64,000 nt of DNA from CAZHZT01 sp964537285 (GCA_964537285.1 CAZHZT010000007.1:15915-79914); one strand, 5' to 3'. Positions 18,759 through 28,245 are shown, counted from the stretch's first letter. The notes: generated by a model not told the origin, from the letters alone. Translations and numbers: made by a program.

Positions 18759-20789
18759 CTAGACTTTTACGTTACCCAGTTTACTTCTGTTGTTAAACCA
18801 TAGATTGTAATCCGCTTCGTCTACTTTTCCGTCAGCATTCAAATCGGCATTATTGTAAGTGCCGATCTGCCCGTTTTGAGCCTTCCACAGGTTGTAATCT
18901 GCGTTATTGATGATCTGATTTTGGTCCACATCTCCGGCGATCATCGCATAGATGCTACCAACTTGAGTTTGCTGAGCCTCACCGGCTGCCATATACTCAT
19001 TTTTAGTAAAATCATAAATGAAGGAAGGCAGATCTGTAAGGATAGGTTCACTACTCATCACGGCAATATGTCCTTTATGGAAAACGGTAATCAAATACGA
19101 TCCGTCGTTTATTCCGTCAAAAGAGACACCTGCAGTACCATCGGTTTCCATAACATATCCGTCCTTACGGAGAAGAACAGCCTTTCTGGCGATTACAATT
19201 GAAGGGGCTTCCGAATCACGCAACTCCAACAGCAGCCAATCGACGGTATCTGCGGGAAAGGTCGTTACGGATTCAGTGCCCGCGTAATTAAACGGAGCTT
19301 GGCTAAATGGCTGATTGACAGGCAAGAGGCCAGCATCGGCTAAGTCCGTTTTCATAGCCTGTTGATTCGCAATGTAGTACCCTTCTAAAGCTACTTTTAC
19401 CTGAATACACGCACATACAATGGGCGGTTGGGGCGTATAATAACAATCCGATGGAACAATATTGGAATTATTGATCAAAGGAAGTTTAGTTGAATAATAA
19501 CTTGCCGACAGGAAGGTACTTTGTAAAGAAGTATTATTCGCTCCCAACCAATCCTGTAGAATCGTCGAAAATACCTGTCGATAATCATACTTCAACTGAT
19601 TTGGATTTGCTGCCCCCGGGTTATCCTGGTTGCTCAAATCAATGTTGTTTCCAACTACGCCACCATCAACACCTTTACCGACGACAAACATCGAGCTAAG
19701 CGTTCCGTGATCCAGTCCGTAACTGCCATTTTGAATGATTTTACGACCAAATTCAGAAAAGATTACGGTCATTACATTATTATCCAGCCCGAGTTGAGCC
19801 AGGTCATCCTGAAAAGCTTTCACAGAACCACCAAGTCCACCTAAAAGGTCAGCATGATTCCCTTCAACCGTATTTCCAGGAGTTACCTGATAACCGTGGG
19901 TATCGAAACCACCGGTAGTTGCCATAAATACTTTAGTACGGCTTCCTCCTTTCAGCATGCGAGCAATGGTACGCAATTGATTGCCCAGGGAATTATTTGG
20001 ATAAGCGATACTACTGTTAGAGCCATTGTTAAAGGTTTCTGAAATACGTTGCGCATATACGTTAACACTCGATTCGATGGTCGCTATATGCTCAAGCATT
20101 TCTCCTTGCTCAGTATTTGGAATGTTCGGAATAGGAGCTCCCCCTAGAGAAGAGATCAAGGTATAAAACCCGGAAGGATCCTGCCCGGAAAGATTAATTT
20201 CATAACTATGTTCTTCGAAGGTATGAAAACCTGTTGCATTCATATTTCCAAACAGAATTCCCAGCGGATCAGGTTCTCCTAAGAACGGGCTGCCGTTATA
20301 GCCCGGATAACGATCTTTTAAAAAACGGCCGATCCAGCCAGTCGGGACATCCTGATGAGAACCTCCGCTACCAGTCAACCAGTTATCCAAGGATTTAAAG
20401 TGAGACTTATTCGGCTGAGCGTAGCCTACACGCTGCACAATGTTGAGCATTCCCTCATCATAAAGCGTTTTGAAATCCGTCAAGCGAGGATGAAGCCCGA
20501 GTTGCTGTGCATCGGGAAGGCTATTATCCAGAGTAATCAAGGAACTTTCCGGAAGGCGAACATTGGGTCTAAAATTCGCATAATCCGATAATTGATCTAA
20601 AGGAACAGCGGTGTTGATGATATCATTCCCCCCATTCAAAAATATAATGACGACTGACCTATCGGTCACATCGCAAGGATTCAGATAAAAAGGATGGGTT
20701 GCAGAAAGTGCCCGAATCGGCAAAGCCCCCGCAAATAAAGGAACCAACCCCATTGGAGCGGCTGTTTTGAAGAATTGTCTTCTATTCAT
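18759..20789 (-). CDS. DUF1501 family protein with C-terminal dockerin-like repeats (second copy)
   Basis: A 676-residue DUF1501 protein with a Tat-like leader (MNRRQFFKTAAPMG). It has the family motifs VIIFLNGGNDIINTAVP, NKSHFKSLDNWLTG, TTGGFDTHGYQ and IFSEFGRKIIQNGSYGLDHGT. Unlike the first copy it has about 200 extra C-terminal residues. These end in two Asp-rich EF-hand-like segments (GDVDQNQIINNADYNLW and DLNADGKVDEADYNLW, about 613-655) that look like a type I dockerin. No T9SS domain is seen. It follows a DUF1800 gene, with a MITE inserted between the two. Confidence 0.85.
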   Translation of the reverse strand: MNRRQFFKTAAPMGLVPLFAGALPIRALSATHPFYLNPCDVTDRSVVIIFLNGGNDIINTAVPLDQLSDYANFRPNVRLPESSLITLDNSLPDAQQLGLHPRLTDFKTLYDEGMLNIVQRVGYAQPNKSHFKSLDNWLTGSGGSHQDVPTGWIGRFLKDRYPGYNGSPFLGEPDPLGILFGNMNATGFHTFEEHSYEINLSGQDPSGFYTLISSLGGAPIPNIPNTEQGEMLEHIATIESSVNVYAQRISETFNNGSNSSIAYPNNSLGNQLRTIARMLKGGSRTKVFMATTGGFDTHGYQVTPGNTVEGNHADLLGGLGGSVKAFQDDLAQLGLDNNVMTVIFSEFGRKIIQNGSYGLDHGTLSSMFVVGKGVDGGVVGNNIDLSNQDNPGAANPNQLKYDYRQVFSTILQDWLGANNTSLQSTFLSASYYSTKLPLINNSNIVPSDCYYTPQPPIVCACIQVKVALEGYYIANQQAMKTDLADAGLLPVNQPFSQAPFNYAGTESVTTFPADTVDWLLLELRDSEAPSIVIARKAVLLRKDGYVMETDGTAGVSFDGINDGSYLITVFHKGHIAVMSSEPILTDLPSFIYDFTKNEYMAAGEAQQTQVGSIYAMIAGDVDQNQIINNADYNLWKAQNGQIGTYNNADLNADGKVDEADYNLWFNNRSKLGNVKV

Positions 20790-20802
20790 AAGAAAAAGAT
20801 TA

Positions 20803-20913
20803 CGTTCTTTGACAAATTGTGTGGAACTTCAAAATGATAAGCCTTGAATACCCTTGTGGCTGAAAGGGTTATCATTTTGAAGTTCTATTTTCCACAATTT
20901 ATGTCAAAGAACT
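20803..20913. mobile_element. 111-bp MITE, copy A, flanked by 8-bp AAAGATTA repeats
   Basis: The element begins CGTTCTTTGACAAATTGTGT and ends ATGTCAAAGAACT; its two halves form an almost continuous imperfect hairpin (inner arms AACTTCAAAATGATAA / TTATCATTTTGAAGTT). Direct repeats AAAGATTA at 20795-20802 and 20914-20921 are the likely target-site duplication. It sits between the DUF1800 and DUF1501 genes and may weaken read-through between them. Confidence 0.88.
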
Positions 20914-20931
20914 AAAGATTAAAGGTAATTT

Positions 20932-22548
20932 TTAAAAGGTTTGGAATTCAGGTGAATCACATACGGCCTCAAAAAGGCTTTCCATAGCTACCCGCACTGC
21001 TGAATCATCGCCACTATCGATGTACCCTTTCCATTCGAACGTCCAGTTGATAGGACTAAGGTTTCCAAGCAGTTTCTGACGGAAATATTCAAACCGCTCA
21101 CTATCCGGCATCTCTGGGAAAGCTAATTTTAATAACTGGGTCACCAGTTCATCTGCATAATCGTGATTGATAAACACTGTTTGGAAAAACTGTACTATAT
21201 CTAAGCTGAAAGGAACATTCTTGGAATATTTTACTGTTTTTCCACTAAGCAGGGAATAAGAAAGCTTGTAACGAGCAGCAATATTGGTTTGATCAAACCA
21301 GGATTTACTGTAGCCTGGTGCCTTGAAAAAGCCCGGATAGCCTTCTACGGACATGGGGTAGAAGGAAAAGCCCATGGGTTTGAAGTTATTGTCCAGTACT
21401 CGCCTGGGGGTATTTTCATATTCTGAAGGATTGCTGTTTAAAACACCTAGTTGATTGGCTCCAAAAAGATTGATACTGGAAAGATAAAGCTCTAGCGGCG
21501 ATTTAATTTTGCCCCCGATGATCTCATTGGCATTATCACTATCATCTTCATCGTAGAAATGCACACTCTTGAGCAGCGTTCTCAGGGTATTTTCCAACTC
21601 AAAGCCATCATTGAAGAGTTGATTGGCCAAAGGCTCAATGATGTCTTTCTCAATCTCTTCCGTTAAACGATCGCTGATAAAGAAGCGATACATGCGGCGT
21701 ACGTAGGCTCGTGCAGTTTCCAGTTTCCCGAACACCATATCCACGAATTCCTCTAGTTCGCGATACATATCATTTTCATCTTCAGCCCCCAGGATGGTTT
21801 GATGATCAAAGGCTGCACTGAATTTTTTGTTGCCTCTGTCATGAGCCCAGTACTTAGCGACGCCAGTAGCCAGCCCCGTTTCCGGATCTTTATTATCAAA
21901 GCTGCTATCTTTGAAACCCGTTAAAACTCTGGCCGCTTGTTGAATATCCTCTTCGGTGTAGTTAGTGTAATTTCCCGTTGCAATTTGTTCGCCCTTAAGG
22001 ATGGTAAAAAGTTCGAGGTATTCGCGGGCATAATTTTCGTTTGGGCTGCCTTTAACGTTTGCGTTATTATTCAGGTAGCGCAACATTTTGCTGTCCAAGG
22101 TTACTTTTTGAGAAAGTTTTTTGATATTCCCGACAGCAAAAAGTTGGAATAAGCGGACGAGATCGAAGATTCTCCAATCATTATCCACTTCGGTAACGAA
22201 GATAGAATGCCAGAAGATCGTCATCTTGTGTCGGATGGAGGGATCATGCAGCATTTCGTTGCAGAGCCAGAACCATACTGCATCTCGCTGTTTTCCACCA
22301 TTGTCCGGATTATTTTCATAGGGCCCGGTGGTCAGCCACGCGGTGGTACCGTCGACCCAATTGATGGGCCCTTCGGGATGCACAAGGGCTGGAATGGAAA
22401 AAAGTTCATTAACGGCTTGCTCAGCGGTTTTGCCGGCGAAATCGGCAATTCGAGATCGGGTGATGTGAAAGGACGTACGTCGCAGCAAATGAGCTGCCAA
22501 ACGTTCGCCCAGCACACCTTGTTTGAGATTTAGGGATGCCATGGGCAA
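20932..22548 (-). CDS. DUF1800 family protein (second copy)
   Basis: A 538-residue DUF1800 protein. Family features include HLLRRTSFHITRSRIADFAG at the N-terminus, TIFWHSIFVTE near residue 110, NENYAREYLELFTI near 170, EEDIQQAARVLTGFK and SVEGYPGFFKAPGYSKSWFD near 395. No signal peptide is evident. It probably begins the transcription unit continuing to the DUF1501 gene 142 bases downstream, now separated by MITE copy A. It differs clearly from the copy at 3739, so this is not a recent duplication. Confidence 0.85.
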   Translation of the reverse strand: MPMASLNLKQGVLGERLAAHLLRRTSFHITRSRIADFAGKTAEQAVNELFSIPALVHPEGPINWVDGTTAWLTTGPYENNPDNGGKQRDAVWFWLCNEMLHDPSIRHKMTIFWHSIFVTEVDNDWRIFDLVRLFQLFAVGNIKKLSQKVTLDSKMLRYLNNNANVKGSPNENYAREYLELFTILKGEQIATGNYTNYTEEDIQQAARVLTGFKDSSFDNKDPETGLATGVAKYWAHDRGNKKFSAAFDHQTILGAEDENDMYRELEEFVDMVFGKLETARAYVRRMYRFFISDRLTEEIEKDIIEPLANQLFNDGFELENTLRTLLKSVHFYDEDDSDNANEIIGGKIKSPLELYLSSINLFGANQLGVLNSNPSEYENTPRRVLDNNFKPMGFSFYPMSVEGYPGFFKAPGYSKSWFDQTNIAARYKLSYSLLSGKTVKYSKNVPFSLDIVQFFQTVFINHDYADELVTQLLKLAFPEMPDSERFEYFRQKLLGNLSPINWTFEWKGYIDSGDDSAVRVAMESLFEAVCDSPEFQTF

Positions 22549-22848
22549 AAATCGGTTTTTATCGATAAATGGATGTTCTTGCTAACTTATAGAGATCCTG
22601 TGAAACGTTGTGGAACAGCGCATTACTGTTGAAAGAATAGATTTTACGTTGTCGGTAAGTTGAAGGAATAGATATTTCCCTTTTACATCTCAAAAATAAT
22701 GCATATTTTTAATAATTCCTAGGGAAAGGAAGTAATATTTGTAATTAATTTTCTTTATGATTAGCATACCAGGGTGCCTTTATGACGAACCTTTTATCAC
22801 TACTTTTTTCAGGGACAATCATTCTGCTATTATAAAAAAAGTAACATT
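22549..22848. other. Divergent intergenic region, nothing recognised
   Basis: 300 bases between the divergent DUF1800 and dehydrogenase genes, AT-rich. I see no repeat, RNA gene or convincing promoter consensus in it. Confidence 0.4.
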
Positions 22849-23712
22849 ATGAAAATAAGTTTCATCGGATTAGGAATTATGGGTAGCCGAATGGCTCAAA
22901 ATTTATTAAAAAATCAAGTTGAGCTCACCGTTTTTAATCGTTCAAAAGAACCAATGGAAGCATTGGTGAAGCAGGGAGCTAAAGCTGCAACAAGCTATGC
23001 AGATGCCGTAAATGGTGCAGATATCGTATTTACTATGCTCTCGTCTCCGGAGGTAGTAGGCAGCCTTGTTTTTGGCGAAAAAGGTTTTCTTCAAGACATG
23101 AGCGCTGATGCTCTTTGGGTGGATTGCTCCACGGTAAATCCTTCTTTTTCCAGAGGAGCTGCTGCACATGCTCAAAATCAGGGTATTCGGTTTCTGGACG
23201 CTCCGGTGGCCGGAACGAAACCGCATGCTGAAAATGCAGAGCTAGTGTTCTTTGTTGGAGGAAGCACCAAAGATGTGGAACAAGCAACGCCTTACATGGA
23301 TATGATGGGTAAAAAAGTAATGCATGTAGGCGAAATTGGAAAGGGTGCTTCTTTCAAAATGCTGGTCAATGCCATGCTGGGCCGGTCTATGGTCATTTTC
23401 TCGGAAACCATTTTATTGGGGCAAAAAATGGGGTTTGACAGAGACTTCCTGCTTAATGTTGTGCCGAACCTGGTTGTTGCTGCCCCCGTCACCAAGTTTA
23501 AAGCAGAAATGATACGAAGTGAAGATTATGAAGTACAATTCCCTTTGGAGTTGATGCATAAGGACATGCACCTGGCAAGTGTTACCGCTTATGAATACGG
23601 TCAGCCGCTTTATATGGCGAACATTGTGAAGGAATTGTTTGCAAGTGCGAAGGAAAGTGGATTAGGAAGAGAGGATTTTGGGGCAATTCATAAATATTTG
23701 GAGCGTAAGTAA
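22849..23712 (+). CDS. NAD(P)-dependent beta-hydroxyacid dehydrogenase-like oxidoreductase
   Basis: A 287-residue cytoplasmic enzyme of the 3-hydroxyisobutyrate dehydrogenase / tartronate semialdehyde reductase / GLYR1 family. The N-terminal Rossmann motif is GLGIMGSRMAQNL with NRS after strand 2, which suggests NADP preference. The substrate-binding motif is DAPVAGTKPHAENAEL near residue 120, and the catalytic Lys is in GKGASFKMLVNAMLG near 170. The length is normal for the family. Substrate cannot be fixed; succinic semialdehyde and glyoxylate reductases of this family look alike. It is a single gene, with MITE copy B downstream. Confidence 0.85.
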   Translation: MKISFIGLGIMGSRMAQNLLKNQVELTVFNRSKEPMEALVKQGAKAATSYADAVNGADIVFTMLSSPEVVGSLVFGEKGFLQDMSADALWVDCSTVNPSFSRGAAAHAQNQGIRFLDAPVAGTKPHAENAELVFFVGGSTKDVEQATPYMDMMGKKVMHVGEIGKGASFKMLVNAMLGRSMVIFSETILLGQKMGFDRDFLLNVVPNLVVAAPVTKFKAEMIRSEDYEVQFPLELMHKDMHLASVTAYEYGQPLYMANIVKELFASAKESGLGREDFGAIHKYLERK

Positions 23713-23775
23713 TTGCTACTTAGTACAATTTCGGGAATTAAATTTGTGAAAATTATGTTTAAGAATAATAAGTTT

Positions 23776-23887
23776 AGTTCTTTGACATAAATTGTGAAAA
23801 AATGGAACTTCAAAATGATAATCCTTTCAGCCACAAGAGCATTCAAGGCTTATCATTTTGAAGTTCCACACAATTTGTCAAAGAACG
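23776..23887. mobile_element. 112-bp MITE, copy B, flanked by 8-bp ATAAGTTT repeats
   Basis: Begins AGTTCTTTGACATAAATTGT and ends CAATTTGTCAAAGAACG, in the opposite orientation to copy A. Direct repeats ATAAGTTT at 23768-23775 and 23888-23895 bracket it exactly. It lies between the dehydrogenase gene and the toxin-antitoxin pair. Confidence 0.88.
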
Positions 23888-23923
23888 ATAAGTTTCTATT
23901 AGGCTTAATTAAAACGACTTAGA

Positions 23924-24166
23924 ATGATACTCGATATTCCTGATCACATTATTAAAAAAACGGGTATAACCCCAGAAGAACTATTATTATTTTTGGCTAT
24001 TGAACTATTCAAAGAAGAAAAAATCACTTTAGGTCAAGGAAGTAAACTAGCAGGGTTACATCAAATTCAATTCCAAAGAGAATTAGCCAAAAGAAAAATT
24101 CCAATTCATTATGGCATAGAAGAATTTGAGGCAGACTTGGAAACACTATCAAAATTAAAGTTGTAA
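23924..24166 (+). CDS. UPF0175 family antitoxin
   Basis: An 80-residue protein of the UPF0175 family, small DNA-binding-type proteins that accompany DUF3368/PIN toxins. Visible features are ILDIPDHIIKKTGITPEEL at the N-terminus and the central helix-turn-helix-like KITLGQGSKLAGLHQIQFQ. Its stop is separated by one base from the start of the DUF3368 gene, as expected for a toxin-antitoxin operon. It would neutralise the downstream ribonuclease and probably autoregulate. Confidence 0.85.
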   Translation: MILDIPDHIIKKTGITPEELLLFLAIELFKEEKITLGQGSKLAGLHQIQFQRELAKRKIPIHYGIEEFEADLETLSKLKL

Positions 24167-24167
24167 A

Positions 24168-24650
24168 ATGATCGTAGTTAGCGATACCTCCCCTGTAAGT
24201 AACCTTATTTTGATTAATCAATTAAAGCTATTAAGACATTTTTTTTCAGAAATTTACATCCCACCTTTTGTTCATTCCGAAATAATAGCAATGAATGAAT
24301 TGGGTATAAATATAGATACCTATTTATCTTCTGACTGGATCATAATAAAGGAACCTAAAAATAAAACCTCTATTATTGAACTTGAAGCAGATCTTGATAG
24401 AGGAGAATCTGAAGCTATTGTTTTAGCCAAAGAGTTAGGTGCCGAATTATTGTTAATTGACGAGCGCTTAGGAACAAAGAAGGCCAAGGAACTGGGTTTG
24501 AAAACCATTGGGCTGCTTGGCCTTCTTGTCCAAGCGAAAGAATCAGGCATTTTCCCTTCTATAAAACCATTGATAGAAGAGCTTGAAGAAAAAGGGTTTT
24601 GGATCAGCCCCAAACTCAAAGATCGAATATTAAAAAAGGTATCTGAATAA
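24168..24650 (+). CDS. DUF3368 PIN-like toxin
   Basis: A 160-residue DUF3368 protein, a PIN-domain-like predicted ribonuclease. The N-terminal VVSDTSPVSNLILINQL carries the first acidic residue; DRGESEAIVLAKELGAELLLIDERLGTKKAKELGL carries the remaining acidic cluster. It is translated with the UPF0175 antitoxin one base upstream. The RNA target is unknown. Its 3' end is convergent with the amylase gene, 9 bases away. Confidence 0.85.
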   Translation: MIVVSDTSPVSNLILINQLKLLRHFFSEIYIPPFVHSEIIAMNELGINIDTYLSSDWIIIKEPKNKTSIIELEADLDRGESEAIVLAKELGAELLLIDERLGTKKAKELGLKTIGLLGLLVQAKESGIFPSIKPLIEELEEKGFWISPKLKDRILKKVSE

Positions 24651-24659
24651 CAGAATTAT

Positions 24660-27506
24660 TTACTTATGCACCAACCACCTCAGCACTTCTTCATTATCTC
24701 CGATCTTTAACTCTACCAGATAAACTCCCGGAGCAAAGCTGCCCTCTAAAGGCAAGCTATTGGCGCCCTCCGGCAATCGTCCTTTCCAAATTTCTGTAAT
24801 CAACTTTCCTTGAGTGTCAAAAACAACCACCTCCACATTTTGCTCAGATGAAAGATTGAACACTAATTGAGCACCTGAAGCCCGAGCTGCCGGGTTTGGG
24901 TATATCACCGCTTCCCCTGCAGGAACAGTTGGAGTAATAATTGTGTCTTGGTCAGATTCTGCAAAAGCTGCAAAGCCGATATTTACATCAGTAAACAATC
25001 GATACTCTCCGGCTTCTAAATTAAGCGGTTTAGTACGGTCAGATACGTTAATACTATCGCCAGTGAAATAGCTATACCACCAGCCATTATGCCGGAAGTT
25101 TGGATTGATTTCCCGTGCGTTGACATCAAAATTACCGATAACCGTTACATTCATTTCAGAGCTATTCAATTGAATGCGCTTCCATTCCCTTCTGGCTACA
25201 TCCATGTCAAAATCTGTGGTAGAAAAAACTTCCTGCTCTTTTTTCAATTTGATCATTTCGCTAAACACGTCGAAAAGGCGAACTCTGTGTTCATCTTCCA
25301 GATAATCCCATCGAATCGGTTTTTCAGAAAGCTTACAACCCACATCCCCGTCATCTACTACACCATTCGAGCAGGTGAAAATAGAATGATCGTACCCTAG
25401 TTCGCCCATTTGCCAAATCATTTTGGGGCCAGGAATGCTAAATAAGAATACTGCTCCTAATTCATTTCGTTGAAGAGCTGTAGTCGTGTCTGTGACATCA
25501 TAAGTACCGCTTGAGTTAGAATGGCCATAGCGTAGATTTTTATACATAGTACGCTCTTCGTCGTGGCTTTCCATATACACTACGGCATGAGGCACATTCC
25601 AGGTACGTTCTTTGTAAGATGCCCACTCAAAGTTGGAAGAGTAGCCCATAGTGGCTTCATTAAATTCGTAATTAAAATTGGCCCACAGCATCATTCCATA
25701 TTGAGCCAATACTTTTTCCTCTGAGTTATCCACAAAATGCTCAAGAATGACATAAAAATCCGGATCAACGGCCCAAATCACATCCGCCATATGCTTAATA
25801 ATATCAATTCTGGATTGATCGTAGCCTCCTGCTCCAAAGTCCCCGCTAGGGTTTTGAGTAAGTCCTTTACTCAGGTCAAAACGGTATCCGTCTACGTGAT
25901 ATTCTTCGATCCAGTAAGTCATTACCCGGTCAAAATAATCCGTTGTAGCTTGAGATTCGTGATTGAAATCATAGCCCACATTAAAGGCGTGCGTTGCTTC
26001 TCTGTTAAACCAAGGGTTTTCTTCCGTAGGTGCTCCGTCAAAATAAAGCCGAACCATTGGGTTCTGCCCAAACGCATGATTGTATACTACGTCAAGAATA
26101 ACGGCAATCTCTCTTCGGTGACATTCGTCAACAAAGGTTTTAAATGCTTCAGGAGTACCATAATATTTATCCAGCGCCATGTGGAAAGAGGGATTATATC
26201 CCCAACTCGAATTGCCTTCAAATTCAGATACAGGCATTAATTGAATGGCATTAACCCCAAGACGTTCCAGATAGTCAAGAGAGTCGATTAGGGTTTGATA
26301 ATCATGCGTTTCTACAAAGTCTCGTAACAATAGCTCATAAACCACCAGGTCTTCCTTAGCAGGGCGTTCATAATCATCATATTGCCAGTTAAAGGTTGGT
26401 TTATTTATTTTAAATGCCGTTACCGGCTCCGTTGTTTTTCCTGCGGGGTAAGGCTTCAAGTCGGGATATGTCCTTTCCGGGATGAATTGATCGTTCCAAG
26501 GATCCAGCACCTTTTCGCTGTAGGGGTCACCTATTTTAATTTTTCCATCTACCCAATACTGGAAAGCATATTCCATATCGGGATCCAGGCCTGTTACATC
26601 CAGCCACCAAATGTTGCCATCAGGGGTATTTCGCATGTAGTAATTTGCATCGGCTGACCAGTCGTTAAAATCCCCGATTACATAAACAAACTCTTTAAAA
26701 GGTGCGTAAAGCGCTAAACGAATACTTTGGTCATCAAGAACGTTCATCCCCAATTCTGTTCCTGCCGGAAGGGCCTCTATTTCAACAGGAGGGCTAACTA
26801 CATACCTCAGTGATTGTGTATAGATTTCACCACCATTTTCTGCTTCTAACAACAATTCATGGTTCCCAGAGGTAGCATTAAAGCTATGTTCCAAAGTATC
26901 ATTGGTAACACTAACCAACAAGTCGCCATTATCATAAAGAGAAAGCATTGCTGTAGTTGAAGCCACTGCCACAACATTTATTTCTTCTCCTTGAGACACA
27001 ATAAAATCATCAGCAGGTGTAAGAAACTTAGCAACCAAACCTGAGTTTTCAGAGAAAAGAGGAATGAAAATATCCTGGAAATCCTCTGTTTTTCCCTCCA
27101 GACTTCCATCAGCATTTCTGAAAACCAGCCCAATTTGTGCCAAATCCGCCGAGCCAGGAATGGTTTCACCACTGTTATTATTTTCGTTAAACCAATCCAG
27201 CAAAGAGGGTGTAAATGTAAATTGGTAGAGATCAGTATCTCCGATACGGCTCATGATCACCCGATCATCATCTGTTCCCCAATCACCAACAACGTAATTC
27301 CAGGAACCACTTGCATCTGCCAGGCCTGTATGCACATAGACGTTTGTTCCCAGCGGCAAGTCAGCTAATCCTCCATTGCCCAAGGTAGCATCATAGGTAA
27401 TAACCACCTCATCCGTTACTTTTGGAAATGAGGGAGTAGTAGTAACAATTTGGGCGCTCATGGGCAGCGCTAGAAGTAGGAGTAGGTATAGGATTGTAGA
27501 TTTCAT
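24660..27506 (-). CDS. Secreted GH13 alpha-amylase with CBM48-like module and T9SS sorting domain
   Basis: A 948-residue extracellular alpha-glucan hydrolase. After a signal peptide (1-18) come N-terminal beta-rich domains (20-240), a CBM48-like module (about 250-345; VYVIGDFNDWSADANYYM), the GH13 barrel (about 375-730) and a T9SS sorting domain (about 865-948; IYPNPAARASGAQLVFNL). Catalytic signatures are present: VILDVVYNHAFGQN, the nucleophile in GYRFDLSKG near 542, the acid/base in VILEHFVDN near 587 and the transition-state stabiliser in MESHDEERT near 648. It should act on starch or glycogen outside the cell, feeding the intracellular and periplasmic enzymes encoded further right. The gene is convergent with the toxin. 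Confidence 0.9.
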   Translation of the reverse strand: MKSTILYLLLLLALPMSAQIVTTTPSFPKVTDEVVITYDATLGNGGLADLPLGTNVYVHTGLADASGSWNYVVGDWGTDDDRVIMSRIGDTDLYQFTFTPSLLDWFNENNNSGETIPGSADLAQIGLVFRNADGSLEGKTEDFQDIFIPLFSENSGLVAKFLTPADDFIVSQGEEINVVAVASTTAMLSLYDNGDLLVSVTNDTLEHSFNATSGNHELLLEAENGGEIYTQSLRYVVSPPVEIEALPAGTELGMNVLDDQSIRLALYAPFKEFVYVIGDFNDWSADANYYMRNTPDGNIWWLDVTGLDPDMEYAFQYWVDGKIKIGDPYSEKVLDPWNDQFIPERTYPDLKPYPAGKTTEPVTAFKINKPTFNWQYDDYERPAKEDLVVYELLLRDFVETHDYQTLIDSLDYLERLGVNAIQLMPVSEFEGNSSWGYNPSFHMALDKYYGTPEAFKTFVDECHRREIAVILDVVYNHAFGQNPMVRLYFDGAPTEENPWFNREATHAFNVGYDFNHESQATTDYFDRVMTYWIEEYHVDGYRFDLSKGLTQNPSGDFGAGGYDQSRIDIIKHMADVIWAVDPDFYVILEHFVDNSEEKVLAQYGMMLWANFNYEFNEATMGYSSNFEWASYKERTWNVPHAVVYMESHDEERTMYKNLRYGHSNSSGTYDVTDTTTALQRNELGAVFLFSIPGPKMIWQMGELGYDHSIFTCSNGVVDDGDVGCKLSEKPIRWDYLEDEHRVRLFDVFSEMIKLKKEQEVFSTTDFDMDVARREWKRIQLNSSEMNVTVIGNFDVNAREINPNFRHNGWWYSYFTGDSINVSDRTKPLNLEAGEYRLFTDVNIGFAAFAESDQDTIITPTVPAGEAVIYPNPAARASGAQLVFNLSSEQNVEVVVFDTQGKLITEIWKGRLPEGANSLPLEGSFAPGVYLVELKIGDNEEVLRWLVHK

Positions 27507-27533
27507 GATGAAGTATTATAGTTATTTTTCTAA

Positions 27534-27950
27534 TTATTGAATTAAGTTGATTAACTTTTGATATTCTTCCTTAAATGAGAGTATTTTGTGATGTTTCTCT
27601 TAATTTTCAATGTATTTCTTAACAACATGGACTTTTGATGGGCTGACAGAAGCGGCATAATACCCAACCTGCCAACTGAATTTATCTTTTGTTAGTTTTT
27701 CTTGGTTTAGCCAAAAAGATGATCCTCCTTTTAATAGTTGTACTACTTTAGAGATGGTTTGCTTCTTACCCAATTGTATTAAACAGTGAACATGGTCCGT
27801 GTGCCCGTTAATTGCAGCTAATTGTACACCTTTTTCCTGACTATAGGCTTTAACAAAGTTGAATAGTTTTTGTCTTAGATCACTATTTAAGAACGGTTCT
27901 CGCTTTCTTGTTGCCCAAACGACATGAATCCAAACTTTTGTGTATGACAT
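27534..27950 (-). pseudogene. IS200/IS605-like Y1 (HUH) transposase with an internal stop
   Basis: A small Y1_Tnp-family protein (138 codons), of the type found in IS200 or in REP-associated RAYT genes. The N-terminus is SYTKVWIHVVWATRKREPFL; the HUH motif is in GHTDHVHCLIQL and the candidate catalytic Tyr in WQVGYYAASVSPS. The frame is interrupted by TAA at 27600-27602, where relatives have Gln. Reading on in the same frame gives EKHHKILSFKEEYQKL, the normal family C-terminus, so this is a single CAA-to-TAA nonsense mutation. I see no IS200-type left or right end, but REP-like hairpins lie 180-300 bases upstream. Confidence 0.85.
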
Positions 27951-28122
27951 TGTTTTCTGATTTGGTTATGAAATAAAAATCTTCTATTTAAATGATTTCC
28001 GGGGAAGAAATTATCGATTTAACTTCGGGGTTAGAATTCTTGTTTACTAAAAGGTATTAAAAGTAGAACTACATTTGTTTGATAAAAAGTTTAGTATTTG
28101 AATCTGAATTTTTCAACGCTTT

Positions 28123-28245
28123 ATAGCCCGGCACTTTAGTGTCGGGATAGGATTAGGAACATTTAGGGCTTTAGCTCACTATCTCGATTAGGGCTAAAGC
28201 CCCATTTGTCTTATTTTCAATCCCGGCACTAAAGTGCCGGGCTAT
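28123..28245. repeat. Cluster of REP-like hairpins upstream of the Y1 transposase
   Basis: GCCCGGCACTTTAGTGTCGGG (28126-28145 region) and CCCGGCACTAAAGTGCCGGG (28222-28242 region) are hairpins of the same kind in opposite polarity. Between them lie GGGCTTTAGCT and AGGGCTAAAGCCCC. They fill most of the 400-base gap between the transposase and the cyclomaltodextrinase-like gene. Nothing else is recognisable in that gap. Confidence 0.65.
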
